Of a DNA stretch of 8,549 nucleotides, positions 1 through 6,275 are shown one piece after another. Under the pieces are notes generated by a model. That model was not told where the DNA came from and searched no databases. It saw only the letters and a list, made by a program, of their open reading frames with translations. This DNA is from Rickettsiales bacterium (GTDB lineage Bacteria; Pseudomonadota; Alphaproteobacteria; Rickettsiales; Anaplasmataceae). Position numbers and translations under genes: made by a program. Numbering within the stretch: position 1 is the first letter of the stretch; each line of letters opens with the position of its first letter. The stretch is taken from NCBI GenBank assembly GCA_031284675.1, contig JAITXQ010000023.1, forward strand, positions 1 through 8,549. Reading direction: 5' to 3'.

Positions 1-113
1 AACTTTTTCATAGAAACAACAGCGTTTTTTCTTTAACTCTTTGGATAATTTAATGGTAAAAATTTTAGAGAGAAATTTTACACATAATCGCTTCCTTAAG
101 TTGACGCCATTGA
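1..113 (-). repeat. Left copy of a 113-bp terminal inverted repeat
   Basis: Bases 1-113 are the exact reverse complement of 8432-8544; I compared the two copies along their length and found no mismatch. Identity ends abruptly at 114 (C here, T in the other copy). Read on the minus strand, the repeat carries an open frame that enters from about 189 and runs off the window edge. Its last visible residues include KELKKKRCCFYEKV, and the right copy shows that a TAA follows. The sequence resembles a short dispersed repeat I associate with Wolbachia genomes, but that is memory rather than a search. No transposase motif is visible, so it may be a repeat or mobile-element remnant. Confidence 0.9.
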
Positions 114-365
114 CTGTACGGACACTAAGGCACCATTGAGTTAGGTCGGCTATAACTACAGAAGCGCTTCTCCATGAAATTATACTCAAAAATTATTGAA
201 GCACACACAATTGCTGTAGGGAGTTTCTTTTTGGTTTAATAGACTTTGTCTGTTCGATGCTACTGTAAAAGCTTAAATTATTTTTGAAGCTGCTGAATTT
301 GTTACTTCGCGCTAAAATAATGGACTCCATTATTCAATTAGCAATTACAGTATGTTTTTTCCAAA
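114..365. other. Gene-poor left flank downstream of dksA
   Basis: This stretch lies between the left repeat and the dksA stop codon. The minus strand contains a 45-codon frame (330 to 193, starting MESIILARSNK) without a ribosome binding site, and a frame from TTG at 189 that continues into the repeat. Neither resembles a family I recognise. A second minus-strand frame beginning MEKRFCSYSRP (from about 174) is stopped after 16 codons, but downstream of that stop it regains the same QWRQLKEAIMCKISL tail seen in the right copy. This looks like decayed repeat DNA rather than a working gene. I see no tRNA or other structured RNA here. Confidence 0.5.
316..334 (-). terminator. Possible dksA transcription terminator hairpin
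   Basis: The sequence AATAATGGA-C-TCCATTATT is a perfect 9-bp inverted repeat. It would fold as a stem of about 7 bp with a 5-nt loop. It lies about 30 bp past the dksA stop codon, and on the dksA (minus) strand it is followed by a short T run (TTTTAG). The stem is AT-rich and the T run is short, so this is a weak intrinsic terminator at best. Confidence 0.35.
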
Positions 366-758
366 TTAATCGTTAATGTTGTACACGTTCTTTTCTTTTT
401 CTACTCTCTCTTGCTCTTCGATACAATATATAGCAAGTGGATTAGCTTTAAGTCTTTCGACTCCTATTTCTTCTCCTGTTCCATCACAATAACCATAAGT
501 GCCTAATTTTATTTTTTCTAACGCCTCCTTAATTTTTTCTTTTCTCTCTTTTCGGCGCTTAATTAGCTTTTCGTTTCCACTATCTTCATCAGAATAGTAT
601 GTATCAATACTATTCTCTCCTAGTTCTTGTTTCTCCAACTCAGCTAGCATTGATTGTAACTTTAAGCTGAAGTATTCCAACTGTTTTACGCTCATATATT
701 CTTCATCTTCTGAAGGAGTGTAATCTTCTGATAATTTTATTTTTGGTAACTCTTCCAT
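366..758 (-). CDS. dksA: DksA/TraR-family RNA polymerase-binding transcription factor
   Basis: The 130-residue protein fits the DksA family, which enters the RNA polymerase secondary channel and, with ppGpp, tunes rRNA and amino-acid gene promoters. The N-terminus (about 11-35, YTPSEDEEYMSVKQLEYFSLKL) is typical of alphaproteobacterial DksA and supports this ATG. A coiled coil follows (about 25-85). The C-terminal globular domain (about 86-120, LGTYGYCDGTGEEIG...AIYCIEEQE) corresponds to the zinc-finger region, but only Cys91 and Cys112 remain. The second and fourth zinc-ligand positions are Thr94 and Glu115, so zinc binding is doubtful; alphaproteobacterial DksA proteins commonly show such loss. 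The coiled-coil tip reads DTYYSDEDS instead of the usual DxxDxA motif, so its effect on polymerase may differ. No Shine-Dalgarno sequence precedes the ATG. The gene is divergent from ccmB. Confidence 0.88.
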   Translation of the reverse strand: MEELPKIKLSEDYTPSEDEEYMSVKQLEYFSLKLQSMLAELEKQELGENSIDTYYSDEDSGNEKLIKRRKERKEKIKEALEKIKLGTYGYCDGTGEEIGVERLKANPLAIYCIEEQERVEKEKNVYNIND

Positions 759-764
759 AATTGC

Positions 765-770
765 ATTATA
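765..770 (-). promoter_or_regulatory. Consensus -10 box six bases before the dksA start
   Basis: On the minus strand a perfect TATAAT ends 6 nt before the dksA ATG (sequence between: GCAATT). If used, transcription would start at or next to the A of the ATG, giving a leaderless message, which fits the absence of a Shine-Dalgarno sequence. No good -35 box is present at 16-18 bp, and chance TATAAT matches are common in DNA this AT-rich. Confidence 0.35.
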
Positions 771-833
771 GATTAAATAATAAAACTTATGTAATTTACG
801 AATAAAAAATTATATTACCCTCAAAGTAAACAC

Positions 834-846
834 TATAATTTATAAT
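834..846 (+). promoter_or_regulatory. Possible -10 boxes upstream of ccmB
   Basis: Two TATAAT hexamers (834-839 and 841-846) lie 20-32 bp before the ccmB ATG in the dksA/ccmB divergent spacer. No convincing -35 box is seen at standard spacing. The position is right for a ccmB promoter, but the support is compositional and weak. Confidence 0.3.
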
Positions 847-865
847 AAACATTTAAAAGCTTAGT

Positions 866-1510
866 ATGATTGGCTCAGTAAGAAAGTTAGTAATAGACAA
901 TAAGAACTTTACCTATATGATGTGTATTTTTATTATAATGTTAAGTTTATCTTCATTTGTACTTGAAAACAACAATAAACAAGAAGTCTTGTTAACGTTA
1001 ACATGGATATGCGCTACATTTGTTTTGCAAATCTCTACAAGCAATTTATTTGCATCTGATTATCATGACGGAATATTAGAGCAAATCTTCATACAGCCAC
1101 TCTCTTCTAAGCTTATAATTGCTTATAAAATTTTCGCTCACTGGTTATTATTTGGATTACCGATTTCAGTGATTTCTTCCATATTCAATGTTGTAGTTGG
1201 CAATAGTATTGAACACTCAATAGCAGTGGGTTTATCTTTATTATTTAATACGCTGATAGTAATTAATATCTTAGCTACTGGAAATGCATTAATGATTGGT
1301 CGAAACAACTTAACATCAGGAGTATCGCAAATTCTTGTTTTGCCACTCATAATGCCAACTTTTGTATATTTTAAATTGCTAGCTCAGTTTGAAAGTTCAT
1401 TCTTGAATATTCATATATTACTTATTACTGCTTTAATTTTTGTCATTCTGATAGCCAATAGCTCTATAGCTACTCATATGGCATTAAAATTTGCTGTAGA
1501 GCAGGATTAG
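866..1510 (+). CDS. ccmB: Heme exporter protein CcmB (cytochrome c maturation ABC permease)
   Basis: CcmB is the membrane permease of the CcmABCD complex, which drives release of heme-loaded CcmE during cytochrome c maturation (System I). The 214-residue length matches the family (about 220). Six hydrophobic segments are visible at about 17-34, 41-58, 89-111, 119-145, 152-172 and 180-202. The cytoplasmic stretch at 66-82 (YHDGILEQIFIQPLSSK) matches the conserved CcmB motif around DGxLEQxxxxPL. The ATG at 866 gives the expected short N-terminus, although no clear Shine-Dalgarno sequence precedes it. No other ccm gene is in the window, in line with the scattered ccm genes of Rickettsiales. It converges on rlmE with 22 bp between the two stop codons. 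Confidence 0.9.
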   Translation: MIGSVRKLVIDNKNFTYMMCIFIIMLSLSSFVLENNNKQEVLLTLTWICATFVLQISTSNLFASDYHDGILEQIFIQPLSSKLIIAYKIFAHWLLFGLPISVISSIFNVVVGNSIEHSIAVGLSLLFNTLIVINILATGNALMIGRNNLTSGVSQILVLPLIMPTFVYFKLLAQFESSFLNIHILLITALIFVILIANSSIATHMALKFAVEQD

Positions 1511-1532
1511 AAAGTTTTACCGTTATTTTATA

Positions 1533-2111
1533 TTATACAGGAGGTCTGCTGCTAATAAAGTCTAGACTTACCAAATACATTTCTGTAGATTCAGATCTAC
1601 TTGACTTCGGTTTAAAGTATTTTACTATTTTAAAATTTTTTTTTAGCTCGTTACAAAAATCTTTATCAGATTTTCCTTGGAAAATTTTTACTACAAACTT
1701 ACCACCATGATTCAAGAAATGCTTTACAAAATTCAATGCTGCTTCGCATAAAAGCATAATTCTGATATGATCCAACGATTTTAAACCACAAGATTCGGGA
1801 GTCATGTCAGATAAAATTACATCAAATTTTTGATCTTTAAATTTTTCCCTTAAAATTTCAAGCTCATTGATAATATCGCATTGTATACACTCTACTCTAT
1901 TAATCGCGTTTATTGGTTTTATGTCAATAGCAACCACATTTGCACCTTTCTGAGATGCAACTTGTGACCATCCACCAGGAGAAGCTCCAAGGTCGATAAC
2001 TTTTTGTCCCTCTTTGAATAATTTAAATCTATCATTTATTTCTACCAACTTATATGCCGAGCGAGACCTATAGCCATCCTTGTTAGTTTTTTGCACATAC
2101 TGATCATTCAA
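1533..2111 (-). CDS. rlmE: 23S rRNA 2'-O-methyltransferase RlmE (FtsJ/RrmJ)
   Basis: RlmE methylates the 2'-OH of U2552 in the 23S rRNA A-loop during late 50S assembly, using S-adenosylmethionine. Counting from the TTG at 2111, the Rossmann SAM motif is VIDLGASPGGWSQ (38-50) and AIDIKP follows at 61-66. The catalytic K-D-K-E tetrad is readable as Lys21 (SAYKL), Asp102 (SDM), Lys142 (VVKIFQG) and Glu177 (TEMYLVS). The TTG start is the only canonical one, but it probably truncates the protein. The same frame is open upstream to 2210 and encodes KLSSTRWLHRH directly before NDQYVQ, matching the conserved SSSRWLxxH segment of E. coli RlmE. The true start may be a non-canonical codon near 2177. It is last in the tolC-popZ-rlmE cluster. 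Confidence 0.92.
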   Translation of the reverse strand: MNDQYVQKTNKDGYRSRSAYKLVEINDRFKLFKEGQKVIDLGASPGGWSQVASQKGANVVAIDIKPINAINRVECIQCDIINELEILREKFKDQKFDVILSDMTPESCGLKSLDHIRIMLLCEAALNFVKHFLNHGGKFVVKIFQGKSDKDFCNELKKNFKIVKYFKPKSSRSESTEMYLVSLDFISSRPPV

Positions 2112-2177
2112 ATGACGATGTAGCCACCTTGTTGAAGATAATTTTCTACCTCTAGCCGTCTTTACTCTAGTTTTTAT
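2112..2177 (-). CDS. rlmE: Probable N-terminal extension of RlmE from a non-canonical start
   Basis: The 22 codons upstream of the TTG read KTRVKTARGRKLSSTRWLHR-H after an ATA, in frame and without a stop. They include the RlmE-family SSxRWL signature. Between the in-frame stop (TAA, 2213-2211) and the TTG at 2111 there is no ATG, GTG or TTG. An AGGG at 2189-2186 sits 8 nt before the ATA at 2177-2175, a sensible ribosome-binding spacing. The choice of ATA as start is inference; the frame and the homology are directly visible. A recent ATG-to-AGG change at 2189-2187 or a sequencing error are alternatives. Confidence 0.55.
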
Positions 2178-2196
2178 TGCTAATACCCTATGAAGA

Positions 2197-2754
2197 TCAC
2201 TTATTATTAATTATATCTTTGAGTTCTTTTTCAACTACTTCTTTCACCAGTGTATAGAGATACTTATTTAGCCATTCTGACAGCTGAGGTTTTAAAAGAG
2301 ACGTAATTAATTCTTCAACAGTAAGATTCGCTTTTTTTTGTTGCTTATACTGTAATTCGTTTTGCATTTTTCCAAGCAATGCTTTGATCTCTTCCATATT
2401 CTCTTTTAAAATTAGATGATCATTATTTTGTGCTTGTAAGTCACTATTACTCACTTTGTTATTACTCATTTGAATATTATTGTGCAAATAAATATCTTTT
2501 TCTTCTAAATTGTGATGATTGCTATTAAGTTGATCATCATTAAACACTGTTTCTGCATTTTGGTCATCGTTATTAATATCTTCTTCTTTGCCATCTTCTT
2601 TCATGTCTTCCAAATACTCTTCCTCGAGACACAGCACATCATCATCTTGGCTTTCTATTTCTGCTTTATCGTCACTTGCATTTTTACCCGATATAGCTTT
2701 TTTTATATCTTCTAAAATATCTTTTACTGATTGATTGCTTGGTTCGTCATTCAT
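2197..2754 (-). CDS. popZ: PopZ-like polar organizing protein (DUF2497 family)
   Basis: The 185-residue protein has the three-part layout of PopZ, the alphaproteobacterial polar scaffold that gathers ParB, cell-cycle kinases and other clients at the cell pole. A short N-terminal amphipathic helix (about 7-22, NQSVKDILEDIKKAIS) resembles the PopZ client-binding helix. A long acidic low-complexity linker (about 28-115, rich in D, E and N) replaces the acidic proline-rich linker of Caulobacter. A C-terminal block (about 144-182, LTVEELITSLLKPQLSEWLNKYL and onward) matches the DUF2497/PopZ multimerisation helices. The ATG at 2754 has no clear Shine-Dalgarno sequence. It lies 19 bp after tolC and about 20 bp before rlmE, so it is probably cotranscribed. 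The family call rests on recognised helices; polar function in this organism is inference. Confidence 0.7.
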   Translation of the reverse strand: MNDEPSNQSVKDILEDIKKAISGKNASDDKAEIESQDDDVLCLEEEYLEDMKEDGKEEDINNDDQNAETVFNDDQLNSNHHNLEEKDIYLHNNIQMSNNKVSNSDLQAQNNDHLILKENMEEIKALLGKMQNELQYKQQKKANLTVEELITSLLKPQLSEWLNKYLYTLVKEVVEKELKDIINNK

Positions 2755-2773
2755 AGTGCTAATACCATTAAAT

Positions 2774-4015
2774 TTAGAGATTTATACTATTTATCATAAA
2801 AAGCAAACTATAAACACTAATCACATAATTGCTTTTTGCTTCAACTAAGTCCGAACGTGCTTTAAATAACGCATCTTCGGTATCCAAAAGGTCAGTTGTA
2901 CTCTTTAAGCTTAAATTTACTTCTTGTTCAACTCCTTCTAATGCTAAAGCTGCTGCTCTTTCTGCTTCTTGACTTGCTTTAATAATAGCCTTTGCTGTCA
3001 GCACATTATTCCAAGCATTTACAACCATTTGTTCTATATTTTTCACTGTTTCATAATAATCGTAAGTGGATTTCTTTGCATCCATTCTAGCTTTACTGAT
3101 ACCAAAAGCATTAGTTCCTCTTTTAAAGATTGGAACATCAAGAGTAAAAACAACACTAACCCCTTCTGAAAGTTCTTCTATGATGCTTTTTTCATTCTTA
3201 AAATTTTTACTTGCACTGAGATTCAAAGAAGGCAGCCACTTAGAAGTTTCAGCGATCACTTCCATTCCAGCAGCCCTTTTTTGATAAACTGCTGCTTTTA
3301 GAGATAGGTTGTTGGTTCTTGCTAATTGTAAACATTCATTTAGTTCTGGAACGGAAGGTAGTTTATCATTAGCTTCGTAAAGTTCGTCAACGTCTTCACC
3401 AATCAAATGATAATAAGCAATATTTGCCAACTTTAACTTACCTTCAGCATCAACTCTTTCCGATACTGAAGATGAGAATTTTGCTTTTGCTAACAAAACT
3501 TCAGCGTTAGTAACTTCCCCAAGGGAAAAGCGTTTTTTCATAGCTGACAAATGTTCCAAAGAAACGCGTTCTTTATGCTCTCTCAATTTTAATATTTCTA
3601 TCCTTCGTAGAACATCAACGTATGCTTTCACGGCATTAAGCGCAACTTCTTGCTTGAATTGATGAAATCGCATTTTTTCTGCTTTAAGAAGATGGCTCGA
3701 TTTACTAAATGTAGCAAAGATACCACCACCATCTATTACTCTCTGGTTTAATGTCAGGCGTTTTCCAGGTAAAGATCTGGGTTGATTATCATAAAGATTA
3801 AAATTACTATCAAAATTGTATTGCAAATTAATGTCAGGTAAAAACCCAGCTATTCCAGAAGATTTTAGCTGTTTTCCTGCGCTTTTATATTGGTAAAATT
3901 GAGATTTTATTTTCGAGCTATTTTTAACAGCCTTACTTATAGCTTCTTCTAAATCGATTGCATAGCAACTTATAGTACTCAAAATGGCTGCAAGCGTAAT
4001 AATCAACCGAAACAT
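2774..4015 (-). CDS. tolC: TolC-family outer membrane efflux/secretion channel
   Basis: TolC forms a trimeric outer-membrane and periplasmic duct used by type I secretion and by multidrug efflux pumps. The 413-residue protein starts with a signal peptide (MFRLIITLAAILSTISCYA, cleavage likely after Ala19), followed by DLEEAISKAVKNSSKIKS, the usual first helix of outer-membrane efflux proteins. Two family repeats are seen (about 20-205 and 215-410), each with long heptad-like helices and a beta segment (LPDINLQYNFDS at 59-70; LPSLNLSASKNF in the second). It is shorter than E. coli TolC because the C-terminal tail is missing, which is common. The ATG is preceded by AGGAAG at a good distance. It heads the leftward tolC-popZ-rlmE cluster and is divergent from rplM. 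No HlyD or ABC partner lies in the window. Confidence 0.88.
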   Translation of the reverse strand: MFRLIITLAAILSTISCYAIDLEEAISKAVKNSSKIKSQFYQYKSAGKQLKSSGIAGFLPDINLQYNFDSNFNLYDNQPRSLPGKRLTLNQRVIDGGGIFATFSKSSHLLKAEKMRFHQFKQEVALNAVKAYVDVLRRIEILKLREHKERVSLEHLSAMKKRFSLGEVTNAEVLLAKAKFSSSVSERVDAEGKLKLANIAYYHLIGEDVDELYEANDKLPSVPELNECLQLARTNNLSLKAAVYQKRAAGMEVIAETSKWLPSLNLSASKNFKNEKSIIEELSEGVSVVFTLDVPIFKRGTNAFGISKARMDAKKSTYDYYETVKNIEQMVVNAWNNVLTAKAIIKASQEAERAAALALEGVEQEVNLSLKSTTDLLDTEDALFKARSDLVEAKSNYVISVYSLLFMINSINL

Positions 4016-4019
4016 TCTA

Positions 4020-4025
4020 CTTCCT
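4020..4025 (-). promoter_or_regulatory. Ribosome binding site of tolC
   Basis: On the minus strand AGGAAG ends 4 nt before the tolC ATG (AGGA core 6 nt away). It is one of the clearer Shine-Dalgarno sequences in the window and supports the start at 4015. Confidence 0.55.
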
Positions 4026-4048
4026 GTGTATATGACTGTGCAGCTAAA

Positions 4049-4077
4049 TTGTTAGCACAAATTGCTTTAATAATCAA
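4049..4077 (-). promoter_or_regulatory. Candidate tolC promoter
   Basis: On the minus strand TTGATT (4077-4072) and TAACAA (4054-4049) are 17 bp apart, about 34 bp before the tolC ATG. The -35 is fair and the -10 is poor. It would serve the tolC-popZ-rlmE cluster. Confidence 0.28.
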
Positions 4078-4096
4078 TAAATATTTACCTATGTTG

Positions 4097-4126
4097 TTGA
4101 CACTGTTGAGAAATTAAGTATATCAT
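4097..4126 (+). promoter_or_regulatory. Sigma-70-type promoter of rplM-rpsI
   Basis: A perfect TTGACA (4097-4102) is followed by TATATC (4119-4124, 16-bp spacing) or TATCAT (4121-4126, 18-bp spacing), about 25 bp before the rplM start. This is the best consensus -35 box in the window and suits a strongly expressed ribosomal protein operon. Confidence 0.65.
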
Positions 4127-4151
4127 AGCTTACTATTGTTTAGTTAAAATG

Positions 4152-4610
4152 ATGAAGACTTTTTTCTTAAAAGAGAAACAAATTGATAAAAAATGGTTTG
4201 TCATAGATGCAGAAGGGTTGGTGGTAGGAAGACTTGCAGCATTTGTAGCAACACTATTACGTGGAAAGCATAAACCTGAGTATACACCTCACATGGATTG
4301 TGGCGATAATGTAATTATTATCAACGTAGAAAAGGTGCATTTTACCGGAAAGAAATTAAAAGATAAAATTTACTATAAGCACACGGGTTATCCTGGTGGT
4401 TTGAAAAAAACTACTCCAGATAATATTTTAAATGGCAAATTTCCTGAGCGTGTAATAGAAATGGCAGTAAAAAGAATGCTTGATGATGGTCCTATGGCAC
4501 GTAGGCGCTTTGAAAATTTATATGTTTATTCTGGTCCAGAACATAAACATCAAGGACAGCAACCTGAAAAGATAGATTTTGCCTCTTTAAATCGTAAAAA
4601 TAAAAAATAA
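4152..4610 (+). CDS. rplM: 50S ribosomal protein L13
   Basis: L13 is an early-assembling 50S protein that binds 23S rRNA. The 152-residue chain carries family signatures in order: [15 protein letters not shown] (15-29), [23 protein letters not shown] (37-59), HTGYPGGLK (78-86) and [22 protein letters not shown] (118-139), the last being the diagnostic C-terminal YxGxxHxHxxQQP block. Two ATG codons are adjacent (4149 and 4152); I chose the second because L13 normally begins MKTF. No strong Shine-Dalgarno sequence is present. It forms the conserved two-gene operon with rpsI, 10 bp downstream. Confidence 0.96.
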   Translation: MKTFFLKEKQIDKKWFVIDAEGLVVGRLAAFVATLLRGKHKPEYTPHMDCGDNVIIINVEKVHFTGKKLKDKIYYKHTGYPGGLKKTTPDNILNGKFPERVIEMAVKRMLDDGPMARRRFENLYVYSGPEHKHQGQQPEKIDFASLNRKNKK

Positions 4611-4620
4611 TGGAGTAAAA

Positions 4621-5076
4621 ATGGAAAGTTCTGCAATAAATAACAATGATCAGTCAGAAAAGGCAATGAAGTCAGCAGTTGATTCGCTTGGTCGTTCATA
4701 TGCTACAGGCCGAAGAAAAGAATCCGTAGCAAGAGTATGGATAAAGCTAGGAAGTGGGAAATTTAGTGTTAATCAGAAAGACAAGCTGCTGAATTACTTT
4801 AAGAGGGAGTCAGTATGCCAAATAGTAAAAATGCCATTTGTTGCAACTTCTACATTGGATAAATACGATGTATTTGCAACTGTAAAAGGTGGAGGGCTAT
4901 CTGGTCAAGCAGGTGCTCTAGCTCATGGAATAAGTAGAGCTTTAAGTAGCATAAGCCAAGATTTGCATTCTGTGTTGCGTAATGGTGGGTTCTTAACTAG
5001 AGATTCACGTGTTGTTGAACGTAAGAAATATGGTCAACATAAAGCTCGGAAAAAGTGTCAATTTTCTAAGAGATAG
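4621..5076 (+). CDS. rpsI: 30S ribosomal protein S9
   Basis: S9 sits in the head of the 30S subunit, and its C-terminal tail reaches the P-site tRNA. The 151-residue protein has [25 protein letters not shown] (27-51), [19 protein letters not shown] (89-107) and the invariant tail [30 protein letters not shown], ending in the expected basic QFSKR. The first 20 or so residues are a variable acidic and polar leader. GGAG lies 5 nt before the ATG. It is cotranscribed with rplM. An eight-T tract at 5094-5101 follows the stop codon, but I see no strong stem in front of it. Confidence 0.96.
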   Translation: MESSAINNNDQSEKAMKSAVDSLGRSYATGRRKESVARVWIKLGSGKFSVNQKDKLLNYFKRESVCQIVKMPFVATSTLDKYDVFATVKGGGLSGQAGALAHGISRALSSISQDLHSVLRNGGFLTRDSRVVERKKYGQHKARKKCQFSKR

Positions 5077-5225
5077 TGAATTTTATAGAGGTGTTTTTTT
5101 TGTAAATATTACACAAATGTTTGCAAAAGTGTATGATACTCTTTATTTTTATAATAAATTTAGTTGACTATCGGTATCAACATAATATGCTATCTGTGTA
5201 ATTTTTTTCAATATTAAGGTAATTT
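5077..5225 (+). promoter_or_regulatory. rpsI-HU spacer with a sigma-70-type promoter for the HU gene
   Basis: Within this 149-bp spacer, TTGACT (5164-5169) and TATGCT (5186-5191) are separated by 16 bp, a good promoter about 35 bp before the HU-like ATG. AAGGT (5216-5220) lies 5 nt before that ATG as its ribosome binding site. Upstream, an imperfect short stem AGTGTA/TACTCT (5128-5142) followed by T-rich sequence might weakly terminate the rpsI transcript. Confidence 0.55.
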
Positions 5226-5537
5226 ATGAGTAAAGAAGATATAGTAAAACAATTAAAAGAAGATTGTTCTGGTCAAAACGTAGATATAACAAAATCTGAT
5301 TTGAGCAAGGTTCATGATGCGTTTATGAAAATAATAAAGGATGAGCTAAATGAGAAAGGTGAAATACGCCTGCATGGAATAGGTACATTCTCTACTGCTA
5401 TAAGTCAGGAAAAACAATGTCGTAACCCTCAAAATGGTGAGATTATGACTGTTCCTAAAAAAACAAGGGTAAAATTTAGAGCAAGCCAAACTCTTTTAAG
5501 CATTTTAAATGAGAAGGAAAAAGCAGTAGTTAGTTAG
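5226..5537 (+). CDS. HU/IHF-family nucleoid DNA-binding protein
   Basis: The 103-residue protein is a member of the HU/IHF family, small dimeric proteins that bend DNA and shape the nucleoid. Helices 1 and 2 span about 2-44 ([14 protein letters not shown], then [20 protein letters not shown]). The family signature follows: [14 protein letters not shown] (46-59), then the arm CRNPQNGE (65-72) with the intercalating Pro68, and [19 protein letters not shown] at the end. The arm has fewer arginines than typical HU. I cannot decide between HU, IhfA and IhfB, so no symbol is given. It has its own promoter and ribosome binding site, and its last 8 bp overlap the 3' end of convergent pdxJ. Confidence 0.85.
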   Translation: MSKEDIVKQLKEDCSGQNVDITKSDLSKVHDAFMKIIKDELNEKGEIRLHGIGTFSTAISQEKQCRNPQNGEIMTVPKKTRVKFRASQTLLSILNEKEKAVVS

Positions 5538-6237
5538 ACATTGTCATTTTCATTATTTTTATTACGCTGTGTAAGCCGTAAAGTACGGCTTCACTAATTA
5601 AATAATGGCCTATGTTAAGAGCTGAGATGTGAGGTATCCCTATCATCTTTTTAGCGTGTTCATAAGTTATGCCATGTCCTGCATGGCATTCTATTCCTAA
5701 TTTGTTGACATACTCTGAAGCATTAGTAATTAACTGTAACTTTTCCTCTGATGGGTTGTTACAATAATCTCCTGTATGAATTTCTATTATGTCCGGCTTC
5801 ATCCCTAGCTTCTCAAGGCATTTTAATTGCTCGATATTTGGATCGATGAATAACGAGACTTTTATGCCAGAGCTGTGCATCTCCTCTGTTATATTAGAAA
5901 ATTTGCTGTACATATTAATGATATCCAGACCACCTTCAGTTGTTAATTCTTCTCTTTTTTCTGGTACTATATTAATCGAACAGGGCTTTACTTTTTTTGC
6001 TATTTCAAGCATTTCTTCCGTGGCTGCAATTTCAAGATTTAGCTCAGTGTTAATGCTTTTTTTTAGGTTAAATACATCTTTATCCCTAATATGCCTTCTA
6101 TCTTCTCGTAAGTGTACGGTAATAAAATCTGCTCCAGCATCAATAGCGATTTCGGCTGCTTTCAATGGATCTGGGTAGGAAGTCCCGCGTGCATTACGAA
6201 GGGTTGCAATATGGTCAATATTAACGCCTAGTTTCAT
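5530..6237 (-). CDS. pdxJ: Pyridoxine 5'-phosphate synthase PdxJ
   Basis: PdxJ condenses 1-deoxy-D-xylulose 5-phosphate with 3-amino-2-oxopropyl phosphate to give pyridoxine 5'-phosphate, the ring-closing step of DXP-dependent vitamin B6 synthesis. The 235-residue length fits this TIM-barrel family. Signatures are [17 protein letters not shown] (3-19), [13 protein letters not shown] (38-50, active-site His42), LEIAATEEM (68-76, catalytic Glu69), [18 protein letters not shown] (88-105), SLFIDP (128-133) and [13 protein letters not shown] (183-195). The ATG is preceded by GAGGTG (6247-6242) at 4 nt, the strongest ribosome binding site in this cluster. It lies 38 bp after ftsQ and is probably cotranscribed with ddl and ftsQ. 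Its presence suggests a B6-synthesising endosymbiont. Confidence 0.95.
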   Translation of the reverse strand: MKLGVNIDHIATLRNARGTSYPDPLKAAEIAIDAGADFITVHLREDRRHIRDKDVFNLKKSINTELNLEIAATEEMLEIAKKVKPCSINIVPEKREELTTEGGLDIINMYSKFSNITEEMHSSGIKVSLFIDPNIEQLKCLEKLGMKPDIIEIHTGDYCNNPSEEKLQLITNASEYVNKLGIECHAGHGITYEHAKKMIGIPHISALNIGHYLISEAVLYGLHSVIKIMKMTMSN

Positions 6238-6275
6238 AATTCACCTCAAAAATTATTTATATATTATACATATTA

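Noticed and set aside
288..300. 13-mer AAGCTGCTGAATT shared with rpsI (about 4786)
   Set aside because: A match of this length is expected by chance about once in a window of this size, and the flanks do not match.
193..330. Minus-strand 45-codon frame beginning MESIILARSNK
   Set aside because: It has no ribosome binding site, its start overlaps the putative dksA terminator hairpin and no family is recognised; it is described within the left flank instead.
1138..1350. Minus-strand 70-codon open frame
   Set aside because: It is antisense to ccmB and has no supporting signals.
1539..1545. Perfect AGGAGGT Shine-Dalgarno-like sequence on the plus strand after ccmB
   Set aside because: It lies within the end of rlmE on the other strand, and no start codon or open frame follows at a usable distance.
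2512..2715. Plus-strand 67-codon open frame
   Set aside because: It is antisense to the acidic low-complexity linker of the popZ-like gene; its I/F-rich product is a by-product of the D/E/N codons on the coding strand.
2969..3284. Two plus-strand frames of 66 and 72 codons
   Set aside because: They are antisense to tolC, whose frame is intact and family-matched; neither has a ribosome binding site or a recognisable product.
5094..5101. Eight-T tract after rpsI as an intrinsic terminator
   Set aside because: There is no stable GC-containing stem directly before it, so I did not call a terminator.
5789..6178. Plus-strand 129-codon open frame
   Set aside because: It lies wholly antisense to pdxJ, which has clear active-site motifs and a strong ribosome binding site; the frame resembles no family.
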